From NCBI GenBank assembly GCA_009829735.1, contig CM020618.1, forward strand, positions 40,539,030-40,603,029: 64,000 bases of DNA, read 5' to 3'. Source of the stretch: Pyropia yezoensis. Its lineage: Eukaryota; Rhodophyta; Bangiophyceae; Bangiales; Bangiaceae. The notes under the pieces were generated by a model. It was not told the DNA's origin and searched no databases. It saw only the letters and a program-made list of their open reading frames with translations. Position 1 is the first letter of the stretch, and each line of letters begins with the position of its first letter. Below are positions 19,353 to 29,293 of the stretch, piece after piece. The translations under genes were made by a program, and so were the position numbers.

Positions 19353-21131
19353 ATGGCCCCCTTGTCGCCGAGGCCGTTGCCCGCCTTTGCGCTGCCGCCG
19401 GTGGTGCGTGGGGCGGCCGCGCCGCCCCTGGCCGCACGCGCCTCCTCGTTTGTGTCGTCGGCCGTACCCGCGGCCGCGGCGGCGGCCGCCGCCCGTGCCC
19501 GCGTGGCAGACGGGCCGGACGCTGGGGTGCTCGTCGGAGGCCAGCGGCGGTGCACACTGCCAGGCGGGGCCGCGCCGCGTCGGCTGGCACCGCGTGCGTC
19601 GGCCGAGGCGGCGGCAGACTCCCCCGCCACCGTGTCGGTGGTTGTGTCGGCGGCGGTCGATGCGGGCGTTACGCCCGCCATTCTGTCGGCGGCCGCCGCG
19701 GCGGGGGCGGCCGTCAAGGACGTACACGCCGCGGCGCTGGGCCGCCACTACTCCTTGGCAGTGGAGCTGGACGTGTCGGACGTTGACGCGGGGGAGGTGC
19801 TGTCGGCACTGGCGGCAGCGGCGGTAGCGGTTGGCGCGACCGTCGTTGCGGCGGATGGGGCCACGCCGGGGCTGCCTCCGCCGCCAGGCTCCCCCGTGTC
19901 GCCCGCCCCGTTTGCCGACGCAGCAGACGGGCTGAGTGGGGAGTGGCTGGTGTCCCCACCCGCCCCTGTGGCGTCAGCAGCGACCATGGCGGCGACCACG
20001 TCGTACGTAGTGACGTTGCTTGCGGGCCCGGGAGGGCCGCTGGGCACCCGCTTCCTGGCGGGCCTGACGGAGCTGCTCGCCTCCCACGGAGGGATGGTGC
20101 GGCGGGTGGGCCAGCTGGCGCGGTCGCCCCTGCAGGCCATGGAGGTGGTCGTGGCGCTGTCGCCACCACCCCCGTCAGTGAGCATCAACGGCGACGGCGT
20201 TGGCGACGATGCGGCGGCGGCCGCCGCCGCGTCGGTGGCGGACGCGTCGGCCCCCGCGGTGGTGGCCCTTCGCAAGGCCCTGTTCCGCTACTGCAAGTCG
20301 TCTGATGTGGATATGGCGCTCCAGGCCGACACAGTCACTCGCCGCGCCAAGCGGCTGGTGGTGATGGACATGGACTCAACCCTCATTCGGCAAGAGGTGA
20401 TTGACGAGCTCGCCCGCCACGCGGGCGTCTATGAAGCAGTCCGGTCCATTACGGACGCGGCGATGGGCGGCGGCATGGACTTCAACGAGTCCCTTCGCCA
20501 GCGGGTGGCCCTGTTGGCGGGGACCCCGGCGGGCCCTTCCTTTGACGCCGTCATGGCCAACCTGGTCTACACCGACGGCGCCGCGACGCTGTGCTCGTCG
20601 CTGAGGCAGCTGGGCGTGCGGCTGGCCGTAATTTCTGGGGGCTTTGCTACCGTGGCCGCGTCTGTGCAGCGGGAGCTGGGCCTCCACTACCACCACGCCA
20701 ACACGCTCGAGGTGGGGTCGGACGGCGCCTTTACTGGCCGAACCGTTGGACCGGTGGTGAACTCGCAGCGCAAGGCGGACCTGCTGGTGTCGATTGCTGA
20801 AGCGGAGGGCATCCCGCTGGACCAGGTGGTGGCGATTGGCGACGGCGCCAACGACTTGCCCATGTTGTCGGCCGCGGGGCTGGGCATTGCCTTCAATGCC
20901 AAACCGGCGGTGCAGGACGCAGCGGCGTACGTGCTAAACCAAGAGAGCCTCGCGGCGGTGCTCTATCTTTTGGGCTACTCTGAGGGCGAGCAGGAGGAGC
21001 TCGCCTCGCGTGCGCCGCCCCAGGCGACGCTGTCCGCGGCCACCGCATCGGCAGCAGCAGCGGCGGCGGTGGCGGGGGGGGCGTCCTCGACTGATGCTGC
21101 GGCGTCTGTGCAGGTGCCGACAGGCCCGTGA
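19353..21131 (+). CDS. Phosphoserine phosphatase (SerB type) with ACT-like region, probably plastidic
   Basis: Hydrolyses 3-phosphoserine to serine, the last step of the phosphorylated serine pathway. The catalytic core lies at about 330-550. It has the HAD nucleophile motif MDMDSTLIRQEVIDELA, then the second motif AVISGGFATVA, a conserved Lys (NSQRKADLL) and the metal motif AIGDGANDLPML. Ahead of it are two ACT-like segments, about residues 90-165 (VSVVVSAAVDAGVTPAILSA) and 215-270 (SYVVTLLAGPGGPLGTRFL), the layout of bacterial SerB proteins with regulatory ACT domains. The first 60 residues are Ala/Ser/Arg-rich with few acids, fitting a transit peptide. ATG 19353 gives 592 residues; the tail after 550 is Ala/Ser-rich. 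No intron is needed. Confidence 0.88.
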   Translation: MAPLSPRPLPAFALPPVVRGAAAPPLAARASSFVSSAVPAAAAAAAARARVADGPDAGVLVGGQRRCTLPGGAAPRRLAPRASAEAAADSPATVSVVVSAAVDAGVTPAILSAAAAAGAAVKDVHAAALGRHYSLAVELDVSDVDAGEVLSALAAAAVAVGATVVAADGATPGLPPPPGSPVSPAPFADAADGLSGEWLVSPPAPVASAATMAATTSYVVTLLAGPGGPLGTRFLAGLTELLASHGGMVRRVGQLARSPLQAMEVVVALSPPPPSVSINGDGVGDDAAAAAAASVADASAPAVVALRKALFRYCKSSDVDMALQADTVTRRAKRLVVMDMDSTLIRQEVIDELARHAGVYEAVRSITDAAMGGGMDFNESLRQRVALLAGTPAGPSFDAVMANLVYTDGAATLCSSLRQLGVRLAVISGGFATVAASVQRELGLHYHHANTLEVGSDGAFTGRTVGPVVNSQRKADLLVSIAEAEGIPLDQVVAIGDGANDLPMLSAAGLGIAFNAKPAVQDAAAYVLNQESLAAVLYLLGYSEGEQEELASRAPPQATLSAATASAAAAAAVAGGASSTDAAASVQVPTGP

Positions 21132-22469
21132 GGTGCTTGCGGGTCTTTTTTTTTTAGGGTGTAGAACCTCACCCAGTTTTGTGCACGCGCGAAGTCGGGT
21201 GTGTATCTTTCCTTTGCGTCTGTTTCTTGATACGGCTACTGTATCTTCTTTTCTTGCTGGGCCCTCCTTTTCAAGGATCATCAAGCATGAGCGCGGCGGC
21301 CACCGTGTTGCGTCGAAGGCGCGAGGGCGGGCCGGCGGCGTCAAAAAGCGGACGTCGGTGGGTGGTCTCGAGGCCGCTCGCGGGTCGTGACGGTGCTTGG
21401 GTGGCTCGACGGGGTCTTGGTGGGGGGTCGGGCTGGGCGGGTGGCCGGCACCGTCGAGGGCCCGGGTGCACCTGCTGGGCTTGCGGGAAGGGATGCGCCG
21501 CCATTCAAGCCGCCCTTGCCCCCTCGCCGTCGGGCAGCTTGGTCAGCGCCCGCTCACGCCGCGCGCGGCCACCCCCGAGCGGCGGCGTCTGATAAAGGCT
21601 GTGTGCCTTGTCGGAGGGAGACGGGCACACGCGAGCCTGTCAGAACGACGGGCGTGTGGCCCACCTCGGGGGGTCGCGCCCCGTTGTGGGGACGGGCTGG
21701 CCCGGCATTCCCCTTCGCGAGGGACAGGTCACTATGACCTGGTATGGTCGGGCATGGACCGCCGTCGAGATAGAGGGAAGCCTGGTATACAAGCGTCCAA
21801 CACTATATAGGGGCGCCACGGGAAGGCCACAGCGCCGGGCAGCAAGAGAACTACTGTCGTCCTTTTTTTTTTCAGCGCCTCCGGCCCCGCGCCGGCGGCT
21901 GCTCGTTCCCCCGCGCCACCCTCCTGAACCCCGTCGCGTGACGGGGTCGGCCGATGGTCGGCACCCTGTCATTCATACTAATTAGGGTGCCGCCGCCGCC
22001 GCTCCCGTCGCGTCAAAGTCATGATGTGCAGGCCTTCGCTCCCTGAAGCAGCCCGCCCACTCTACCGTGGCCGTCGACGGCCGTCCGAGAAGACCGCGGC
22101 TTCCACGCAAGCGAAACACGAAGACTGTCCCAAAAAATGAAACTGCCAATCAATGAAGTGGCTCGATCGGAAAAAGAAAATAGCCAGCGATCTATGCCGC
22201 AGCGCCACCCGGGCGACGGCGTGGTCGCTGAGGGAGACACGAGCATCGGCCGGGCAGTGGGCGGCCCCGCGCACTCCCTCCGCGCACATACGTACTGAAG
22301 CACCCTCAAAGTCCCCGATGGCTATACCCTCAGAAGTATGGCCAGAGCGCACGAGGCCACACGCACGCATCCATGGCAGCAGTGGCATCATCGCCAATCA
22401 TAGCAGCTGAATGTTGGCAATGGAGTCCACACCTGGTAGCGCGGTGACCCGACCCCCTTGTTGCCGTCC
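21132..22469. other. Intergenic; several short hairpins
   Basis: No gene supported. Inverted repeats include CAGGTCA-CTA-TGACCTG near 21724-21740, ACCCCGTC/GACGGGGT near 21928-21947 and CGGCACCCT/AGGGTGCCG at 21959-21992. A TATATAGGGG string lies near 21812. A structured RNA cannot be excluded or claimed. Confidence 0.4.
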
Positions 22470-22910
22470 TCAAGGTTGAAAGACAGAGTTGGTATGTCCA
22501 CAAACCTGGCAGCACTGAGCGGCGACGCCCTTGTTGTAGTCCAAACACGCCTCGCACTTCATTGCTTTTCGGCCACCGCCGGAGCGCCGGAAGCAATGGC
22601 GGTCGGGATCCTGTGTAGGCCGTGTTGCCACCGTGTTGCGCTCCGCGATCCCGCGCAAGCCCTTGGATATCTTAATGCCCGACGGGTCTCCGGCCATGGA
22701 GTAAGGAGGAAGCGGCTGCCCATGGTTTATCGAGAAGAACCCAGATGGCTGAGACGGTAGCAACCCAGGCGGAGAAGACTTTGCGTCTGCTCCAGGGGGG
22801 CTAGTGGTCTTGGGCTCTTTGGCTGCATCCATTGAGCCGTCTCCGGGAGGTGATGCATCGGTGCATGCTCCAACGGGGGTCGTTGTCTTCAAATCCTTGG
22901 AACCATCCAT
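22470..22910 (-). CDS. Small Cys-rich hypothetical protein
   Basis: A 146-codon minus-strand ORF. The first 60 residues are Lys/Thr/Pro/Gly-rich, with an imperfect repeat of K-x-x-K-T-T around residues 5 and 32. The last 35 hold KCEACLDYNKGVAAQCCQVC, a Cys pattern (C-x2-C..CC-x2-C) that could bind zinc. A CAGGTTTGT string inside the Cys motif could be a splice donor, so this may be only a first exon. I recognise no family. Codon use is less GC-biased than in neighbouring genes, which argues for caution. Confidence 0.35.
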   Translation of the reverse strand: MDGSKDLKTTTPVGACTDASPPGDGSMDAAKEPKTTSPPGADAKSSPPGLLPSQPSGFFSINHGQPLPPYSMAGDPSGIKISKGLRGIAERNTVATRPTQDPDRHCFRRSGGGRKAMKCEACLDYNKGVAAQCCQVCGHTNSVFQP

Positions 22911-23491
22911 GTGTGAGTTGTAGGAGAGAGTAGCGACGTCTGAGGAAAGATCTCAAAGGGTAGAGGACAGTGAGAGATGAGACAAGAGGACAACAGGGGG
23001 TGTCCAGACAGGGACGAAAGCCGATGCTGGTGGTCTCCGGGACGCACGGCGATGGTGACGCCAAGAGCTCAGATGCGTTATGTCCGATCTGTGGTACCTG
23101 CCTCAACTCATGTCCGTTCAGGTCTGCATAGGCTGCCATCTTGGTCCGGAGAACTAGATAGAGACAAAACTGGTCACTGAACGTCTGACTATTTCTTGAT
23201 CGCGAGCGAAATCGGTAATGCGGAGTTCAGAGTTGAGCGTGTCACTATAGAAATTAGACGAGCAAACTTAGTTCGATGTTGCAATTGCTCTTCCGCCGGG
23301 CTTGTTCAGCGGGATCGAGCTCTCCGCTCCCAGTCGCGTTTTCCCAGCGAACGCCTTGACCCACCCCCTGTTCATCGCATCGCCCCGCATTGCGTTGGGT
23401 GCCTGTCTGGCCAACGCTGAGCCCCTCCTGCCGTTCCCTTGTGGATCGCCTGGTTGGTTGTCTTGCTATTGTGCCTGCCTTTCTCGTCACC
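22911..23491. other. Intergenic before EF-P
   Basis: Probable shared upstream region of the Cys-rich ORF (minus) and EF-P (plus). AT-richer than average; no gene or motif recognised. Confidence 0.45.
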
Positions 23492-24490
23492 ATGCGGTGC
23501 GCTTTCGTCCCTGTTACCGTTCATGCAGTGTGTTCTTGCCCCAGCCGTTCCAGTGCCGTATCGACGGTCCGCGCTGGGAGCCGCGCGTGGCGGGCAGGCG
23601 GAGCGGCCGCCGCGGCTCGCCTGCTGCCTCGTCAAGCAGCAGTTGAACCGCGTGCCGCTCCGCTTGGCGTGCACATGCTGTCTAGCAACGAGCTGCGGCC
23701 AGGTGTGACCGTGGAGATGGACGGGTCTGTGTGGCGAGTGACCGAATTCCTCCACGTCAAGCCTGGCAAAGGCGCCGCGTTTGTGCGTACCAAGCTCAAG
23801 AACATGGAGACTGGCGCTGCTTTGGAAAAGACTTTCAAGGTATGGTGTCTGTTGCGCCTGCATCCTGTGAGAGCTCTGGCGTTGGCGGGAGGGGGGGGGG
23901 GGGAGCGGAACCTGCCACGGGGTCCCGGTCCAGGGATTGCTGTTTTTATCTGCGAGTGTAGTTGTTTGGTATTTTTATGTTGGTCTTGTGGTCGTGAGCG
24001 CTTGCTTACCTACTCTGGGTGTGCTTCCTTCTTGCTACTGCGCCTTTTCTTATTCTTGTCTGTCGACTTCCTCGACCATCGACCATTGCAGGCTGGCGAG
24101 AGTGTGAAGCAGGCATCCCTGGAGAAGATTTCCATGCAGCATACGTACGTGGATGGTGACGACTACGTCTTTATGAACATGGAAACGTACGACGAGGAGC
24201 GACTGACCGCCAAGGTCATTGGCGACCGAGTCAAGTACATGAAGGAGGGTTTGGATGTCGAGGTGCTCAAGCACAATGACCGGGTGCTGGACGTGGACCT
24301 GCCCACTACCATCACATTGCGTGTGGCGGACACAGAGCCGGGGGTGCGGGGAAACACGGCCAACAACGCGCTCAAGCCGGCCAAGCTGGAGACGGGTGCG
24401 ACTGTGATGGTACCCCTGTTTATTGAAATTGACGAGTTGGTGAGCGTCAACACCGTCGAGGGAAAGTACCTTTCGCGGGCAAAAGAGTAG
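23492..24490 (+). CDS. efp: Elongation factor P, cyanobacterial type, plastid-targeted (one intron)
   Basis: Relieves ribosomes stalled at proline runs, here most likely in the plastid. Exon 1 is 23492-23839 and exon 2 24092-24490. The 252-nt intron starts GTATGG and ends TTGCAG, in phase 0. The product is 248 residues: about 60 of Ala/Arg/Ser-rich transit peptide, then a full-length EF-P of about 187. The modification loop reads LHVKPGKGAAF, with Lys at the position modified in other EF-Ps. TMQHTY-, DRVKYMKEG- and TGATVMVPLF-type blocks are close to cyanobacterial EF-P. The gene faces eIF5A tail-to-tail, with 420 bp between stops. An alternative start at the loop-proximal Met (LSSNEL) would remove the transit peptide. 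Confidence 0.92.
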   Translation: MRCAFVPVTVHAVCSCPSRSSAVSTVRAGSRAWRAGGAAAAARLLPRQAAVEPRAAPLGVHMLSSNELRPGVTVEMDGSVWRVTEFLHVKPGKGAAFVRTKLKNMETGAALEKTFKVWCLLRLHPVRALALAGGGGGERNLPRGPGPGIAVFICECSCLVFLCWSCGRERLLTYSGCASFLLLRLFLFLSVDFLDHRPLQAGESVKQASLEKISMQHTYVDGDDYVFMNMETYDEERLTAKVIGDRVKYMKEGLDVEVLKHNDRVLDVDLPTTITLRVADTEPGVRGNTANNALKPAKLETGATVMVPLFIEIDELVSVNTVEGKYLSRAKE

Positions 24491-24910
24491 ACAGGCATGC
24501 TATGGTTGCAGTGCTTGTTTCGAATCCCTTCTACTCGCACCTTCCTCGTTGTGCCATTTTTCCGTAGCCGTGATGTTGTGACTGGTGCCACCCCATCGCG
24601 GCTCTCACTGTGCTTCCTAGTCACGGAACGTCATCTTCAAACGAGCCGGACTCGTTGGTGGCACAACACGGAAGAACCAAGCGTCTGCTTTCTCTGCGCC
24701 AGGCCATCGACGCCCAGGTAGCCAATGCAGAGCCTTCGGGGATACACGCAGTTGCCTTCCGACCAGACAGAGAACGCCAATAATAGCATGTATGCGCGCA
24801 TCAACCTGGTCCTGGCACGCCCCCAAGAAAGAAAACAACACAGAACAAAAAAACGAAGATTCGGCGGAGGACACGACCTTTCCGAGAACACCCCCCCCAC
24901 CGATGCACAT

Positions 24911-25823
24911 CTACTGCAGCTCCTTCCACGCAATGATCTTCTCAGTCTTCATGGCCGCCAGCACGGTCAGGACCAGGTCCTTGCCGTTGTCAAACTCCTC
25001 TTTGATCTTCTTGTGCACGTCATCGCCGTCCAGGTCCAGCTTGAGGTCCGAACGAGTATCGTTCTTCGAGTCCATCAGCGTAACGTACGCCTCGTCATCC
25101 ACATCCACCAGCTGAAAATCGTTGCGGTTCACCAGCGGCTGGAGCATGTTGTGGGACGTCGGCGAGATATCCTCGTACTTCCTCTGGGTGAAGATGTCAA
25201 TGCCAGTGATGTTGGCCTTGGCGTGGCCGTGCTTGCCCGTCTTCGACGTCCTACAAGAACCAGAGCACAGAACAAGATCCAAGCCGCGGGGGGGACATCT
25301 CGGACAAAAAACTAGCAACCCATCCAGAAGAGCAGGCACCGAGTCAGACGAGATCCTCAGACATTCGCTAACGCCAAGAACGCAAATGTTGGACGGCTAT
25401 GCCTTACTGCTCATGACGCCAGACGTGCGTTCGGCAGCGCGACGAAGAGGTTCAGGCAGGGCCCGTGCACCAAAACATGTCATCAGCCGCCCGCCATGAC
25501 CAGCAATGCCTCATCGGCGGCAGCTGCCAGACGAGACAGCAGCAGAGTCGCACGTGTGCCGCCCACCCCCACGTCAGCCACCCCCCGCTCCGGCAGCTGG
25601 CAGCCCAACCAAAAAGACTTGGCCGATACAACATGTCAACCCAATCCACACTACGGCACAAAAAAATAACCAAGTGAAGGGCATGAAGGGCAAATAAAAC
25701 GCACGAGTAGTCCACAATCTTGCACGGGAAGCCCTTGAGCACCACGTGGGAACCCTTCTTCAGCGCCCCCGCCTGAATGGGGATGCAGTCGGACGCCCCC
25801 GACCCAGACGCATCATCAGCCAT
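24911..25823 (-). CDS. Translation factor eIF5A (one intron)
   Basis: Cytosolic factor that frees ribosomes stalled at polyproline and helps termination; active only after hypusine modification. On the minus strand exon 1 is 25823-25705 and exon 2 25250-24911; the 454-nt intron starts GTGCGT and ends CTTGTAG, splitting a Ser codon. The product is 152 residues, close to the usual 154-160. The hypusine loop is intact (TSKTGKHGHAK) and is formed right across the splice junction. The N-terminus has IPIQAGALKKGSHVVLKGFP and the C-terminal OB-fold ends in WKELQ. ATG 25823 fits the family start. Confidence 0.95.
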
Positions 25824-26396
25824 AGTCGGGACGAGTGCGACGGCGTTGGCGACGGCGTGAGAGGTAGAAAGGACGCCGGGTCTGCTTGAAGGAGATGGGC
25901 TAACAGGGGGGGATGACGACTGGTCACAAGATCCGGGCGCGGCAACGACGGCGGCTACGCTTGGACTACGCGAGCGTGAGGGGGGCGTGGGAGGGTGGGC
26001 ACCGTCAAAAAGGTATTTTCACGGCGCGTTACAAGTAGCACACCCAAGTGGCGCAGTAAAAGCGGCCACCGAGGGCGTTGCGGCGATGCGGGCGGAGACA
26101 ACACGCTCCCGGTCAAATTGCAACCGCTGTAATGAGATGGCACTTGACGAGGACAGCAGCATTCTTTGCGCAAGAACTCCCGACTTGATCCTGGAGCGCC
26201 TGGTCCAGGCCAGCGCAGCCGAGAAACATGTCATGGACTCAAAAACCCGGACTATCAATTTGTATCGCGTGCTATGTACATAAACTCCCGTACATGCATC
26301 CATCCCCTCTGTGTACATGGAGTTGTGGACCAAGAGGTCAGACCGCCGCTATCGCGGCTACACTCTCGCACACGCATCCCTCCCCTCGGGCAAACG
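25824..26396. other. Intergenic
   Basis: Upstream of eIF5A and downstream of the B12D gene (both minus). No gene or clear motif found. Confidence 0.45.
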
Positions 26397-26825
26397 TCAC
26401 TCCGATGTCTCCGTTGACTGTTGACCTTGAGCGGCTCGCGCTTCGGCCACCGTCGGGAAAGAAGGGTTGGGCAGGCGGTTGGACTTGGTGATGGCGTTTT
26501 CCTCCTTGGTGAAGATGCCTGTGGACCTTTGGAGAGCGCTGTGCCACAGCTTTCCCGCCCAAGCGCCTTCATCTTGTTCAAGCTGCGCAGCAGTCGGCGT
26601 CTCGGCGCGGACGTCTTCAGCCACTACAGCCGCTGGGTCCCGGCCAAGCCCCCCTCCAGTGCCTGCCGATCGTGCCTCCCGTTCCCATGTGACCGTCGGA
26701 TCACCCGAAGCCTTGTGCCCGAGGAAAAATATACTCAGGCAGACGGCCGTGCCGACGGCGCCAACAAGAGGATAGACCTCAGGACGGACGTAATGGCGAC
26801 GAAAGTTCAGCCACCTCGAAGCCAT
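26397..26825 (-). CDS. B12D / NDUFA4-like small membrane protein
   Basis: A 142-residue protein. The N-terminal 50 residues match the B12D family (related to the NDUFA4/MLRQ respiratory subunit): MASRWL-, then VRPEVYPLVGAVGTAVCLS forming one membrane helix, then a D-P-x-V block (SGDPTVTWERE) like the family's N-P-E-V. Members are mitochondrial inner-membrane proteins tied to respiratory complexes. The remaining 90 residues are polar and have no counterpart in typical B12D proteins, which are about 90 residues long. Single exon; the Met precedes the conserved block directly, which fixes the start. Confidence 0.75.
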   Translation of the reverse strand: MASRWLNFRRHYVRPEVYPLVGAVGTAVCLSIFFLGHKASGDPTVTWEREARSAGTGGGLGRDPAAVVAEDVRAETPTAAQLEQDEGAWAGKLWHSALQRSTGIFTKEENAITKSNRLPNPSFPTVAEARAAQGQQSTETSE

Positions 26826-27803
26826 GGGAGCAGGGGAGGGAAGAGAGAAGAAAATTGTAGTATGTGCAGAACGCTGCTCTGGTCACGCGGTTGACGGCTG
26901 CGCGGGTCGTGCCCAGCACGGAGAGAGAGCGTGAAGCAGAGGGTGGGGGCTGCACGATGAGTGGATGCAGGTCAGGGGGGGAACTCGTCGCGGTGATCAA
27001 TGCCACAGGTGCCGAGCGGGCTGTGCACTCGGCAACGACGAGCGCGAGGTCCCTTCTTGAGCTCTGATCGTCAAAAGCCAGGGCATATTCATTCTTGGTG
27101 GAATCATGGTTCCGCCTGTCCCGCGGTCCTGGGCGCCGGGGGCCTGCACCCTGTGATGGGGGGCCGGCAGCCCAGCCACGCTGGCAAAGGACCTGCGACG
27201 ACCGCGCGGCCGGTGTGCGGCACGGGGGATGCCCAGGTGTCAGGCGTCTTTTCTTGCTGGTCCTCCTGCGCGTGGTATGTGAGTGGACGAAGGGATGTGC
27301 GGCCGGCGTGCCGCACTGGGTAACACGCAGGCATCTGACATCTTATAGACTGCCTCATCTGGGCATCAGAGCCTGGGCCTGTTCCATATGGTGATGTGCC
27401 TGGGAACACCACGGTCCCCGCCAGGCACCACACGCACCGCGCCGTAAAAAAATTTAGAATACTGGGTGGCACCCAATTCCAGCAAGAAACTAAAGGGTCG
27501 CCCATCCACCCGAGAACAATAGAGGGTTTTAGCAATTGTGACGAACGTGTCCACAACGATCCACACGTAATTCTCCGTGATAGAAACGAGTGCATGTATT
27601 TTAGTGTTTCAAAATACCCCCAATTCGGGAACGTTTCGCTTCCCGTGACCTGTCTCACTTGCGGGCTTGTGGACCAGTCGTCGACGGCGTCTCCGCCGTC
27701 ACGCCCGCATCGCCGAACGTCCCCCTGCTGCCGTTGTGCGTGTGCCCCTCCTTGTCCACGGCTATTGCATTGCGTCGCCAGCACCCCCGTGCATCACTCA
27801 CGA
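26826..27803. other. Intergenic, divergent promoter region of B12D and eL6
   Basis: No supported gene; longer ORFs on the minus strand (27104-27784) lack any recognisable domain. Confidence 0.45.
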
Positions 27804-28759
27804 TGGGTGCCTCCCGTGACGTGCGCGTCAAGCGCAAGGCAGTTGTTGCGGTGCGTTGTGTGTCTCTGCCGCTGCAATCGATGTGCGACGGGGAGCCGTC
27901 ACGAGGCGCTGCTTCTCGCATAACGATGCTGTCATGGCAGCATTCGCATCAGAGGCTGCGTTTGTGCTCCGCTTTTAAAAGCGTCTCGTGCGCCAGGCAC
28001 CTCTGGCTTGTGTGCGGTGCCAGCCAGGTGCGGGGGGATCCCTGTCGTGGCTCGCGTATATCTTATCCTGCCAGACTGCATGCTGACTGGACGCCCTATC
28101 CACTGGTTGTGATATGTTGTGAGCCCTCGACTTCTCGCCTCTCTGTTTTCTTGTTCGTGCTCTTGTAGGAGTCGACCCGGACCATCACCAAGAAGGTTGG
28201 TGGCGACAAGAACGGCGGTGAGCGCGTGGTCACTAAGTCTGTTGGTCCGAAGTGGTACAATGCGGACGATGTGAAGACCCCCGTCGCGTCCCGCAAGCAC
28301 ATCCACAAGCCCCGCAAGCTGCGGGCGTCGCTCAAGGCTGGGGCCGTCATGATCCTCCTGTCTGGTCGCCACCGCGGCAAGCGGGTTGTGATGCTGGGCT
28401 CTCTCCCGTCCGGCCTGATCCTGGTCACTGGTCCGTACGCGATCAATGGCGTGCCGATGCGGCGCGTGGACCCCGCCTACGTTATTGCGACGTCCACGAC
28501 TGTGGACGTGTCGGGCGTGGATGTTTCCAAGTACGATGACGCTTACTTCAAGCGCACCAAGAAGCCGGCCAGCAGCGATGCGGACATGGAGGATTCGGAG
28601 GAGAAGAAAATGACAGTGCCTGAGCACAAGGTCGCGGACCAGAAGACCGTCGACGCGAGCCTGATTGCCGCGATCAAGAAGGACCACCTTCTGAAGGGCT
28701 ACCTGTCGTCCAAGTTCACCTTGACAAACGGGCAGCGCCCTCACGAGCTCAAATTTTAA
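27804..28759 (+). CDS. RPL6: 60S ribosomal protein eL6 (one intron)
   Basis: Structural protein of the cytosolic large ribosomal subunit. Exon 1 is only 16 codons (27804-27851) and exon 2 is 28169-28759. The 317-nt intron starts GTGCGT and ends CTTGTAG, in phase 0. The 212-residue product has the eL6 core: KWYNADDVKTPVASRKHIHK, the turn LLSGRHRGKRVVML, the block LVTGPYAINGVPMRRV and YVIATST. A long C-terminal arm with an acidic stretch (DADMEDSEEKK) ends in F. The very short first exon is common in ribosomal protein genes. The start is fixed by the splice frame; exon 1 alone is too short to be proved by homology. Confidence 0.93.
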
Positions 28760-29293
28760 ACGCGCGGCACGGTGGGATGAGGGGTGTTATCGCTTCAATC
28801 CCTCTCATTCTGTCTTTTTTTTCAACGCGTCGTAGGTGTCCATACCATGCCCTCTTTCGTTGCTCTGTATCGCGTCGGTCGCGGCTTCGCGGTGTGGGGC
28901 GCGGAGCGCAGTAGGGTTGGCCTATCTGGCATCGACTGGGGGGGGCCCAGGGGCGGCTGTAAAACACAATGGTGTCCTGCTGATGATCGGACACACTGAG
29001 AGCGCAATGCTCTCGCATGCGGAAACGAGTTCGATAAACGCCCGTCCGTCTTTTCTGGCGCCTCTCCAACCCGGTGCACTACGGAAAACAGCGAGGCACT
29101 CATGCTGAGCCCGCCTGCAACCTGCGCCTACCATACGAAGCAGCCCGAACACTCAGTTCATGAAAAAGCCAACAGGGAGGAGAAAACAGACTCAAGACAA
29201 CCACACTCACACGCCACACCCACTTGGGAACGAAAAACGGCCAGGGAGTCACCCGAGAGCGAAGACGCCCCGACCACGCGGCTCATCACGCCT
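28760..29293. other. Intergenic between converging eL6 and biotin carboxylase
   Basis: 3' regions of both genes; nothing else supported. Confidence 0.5.
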
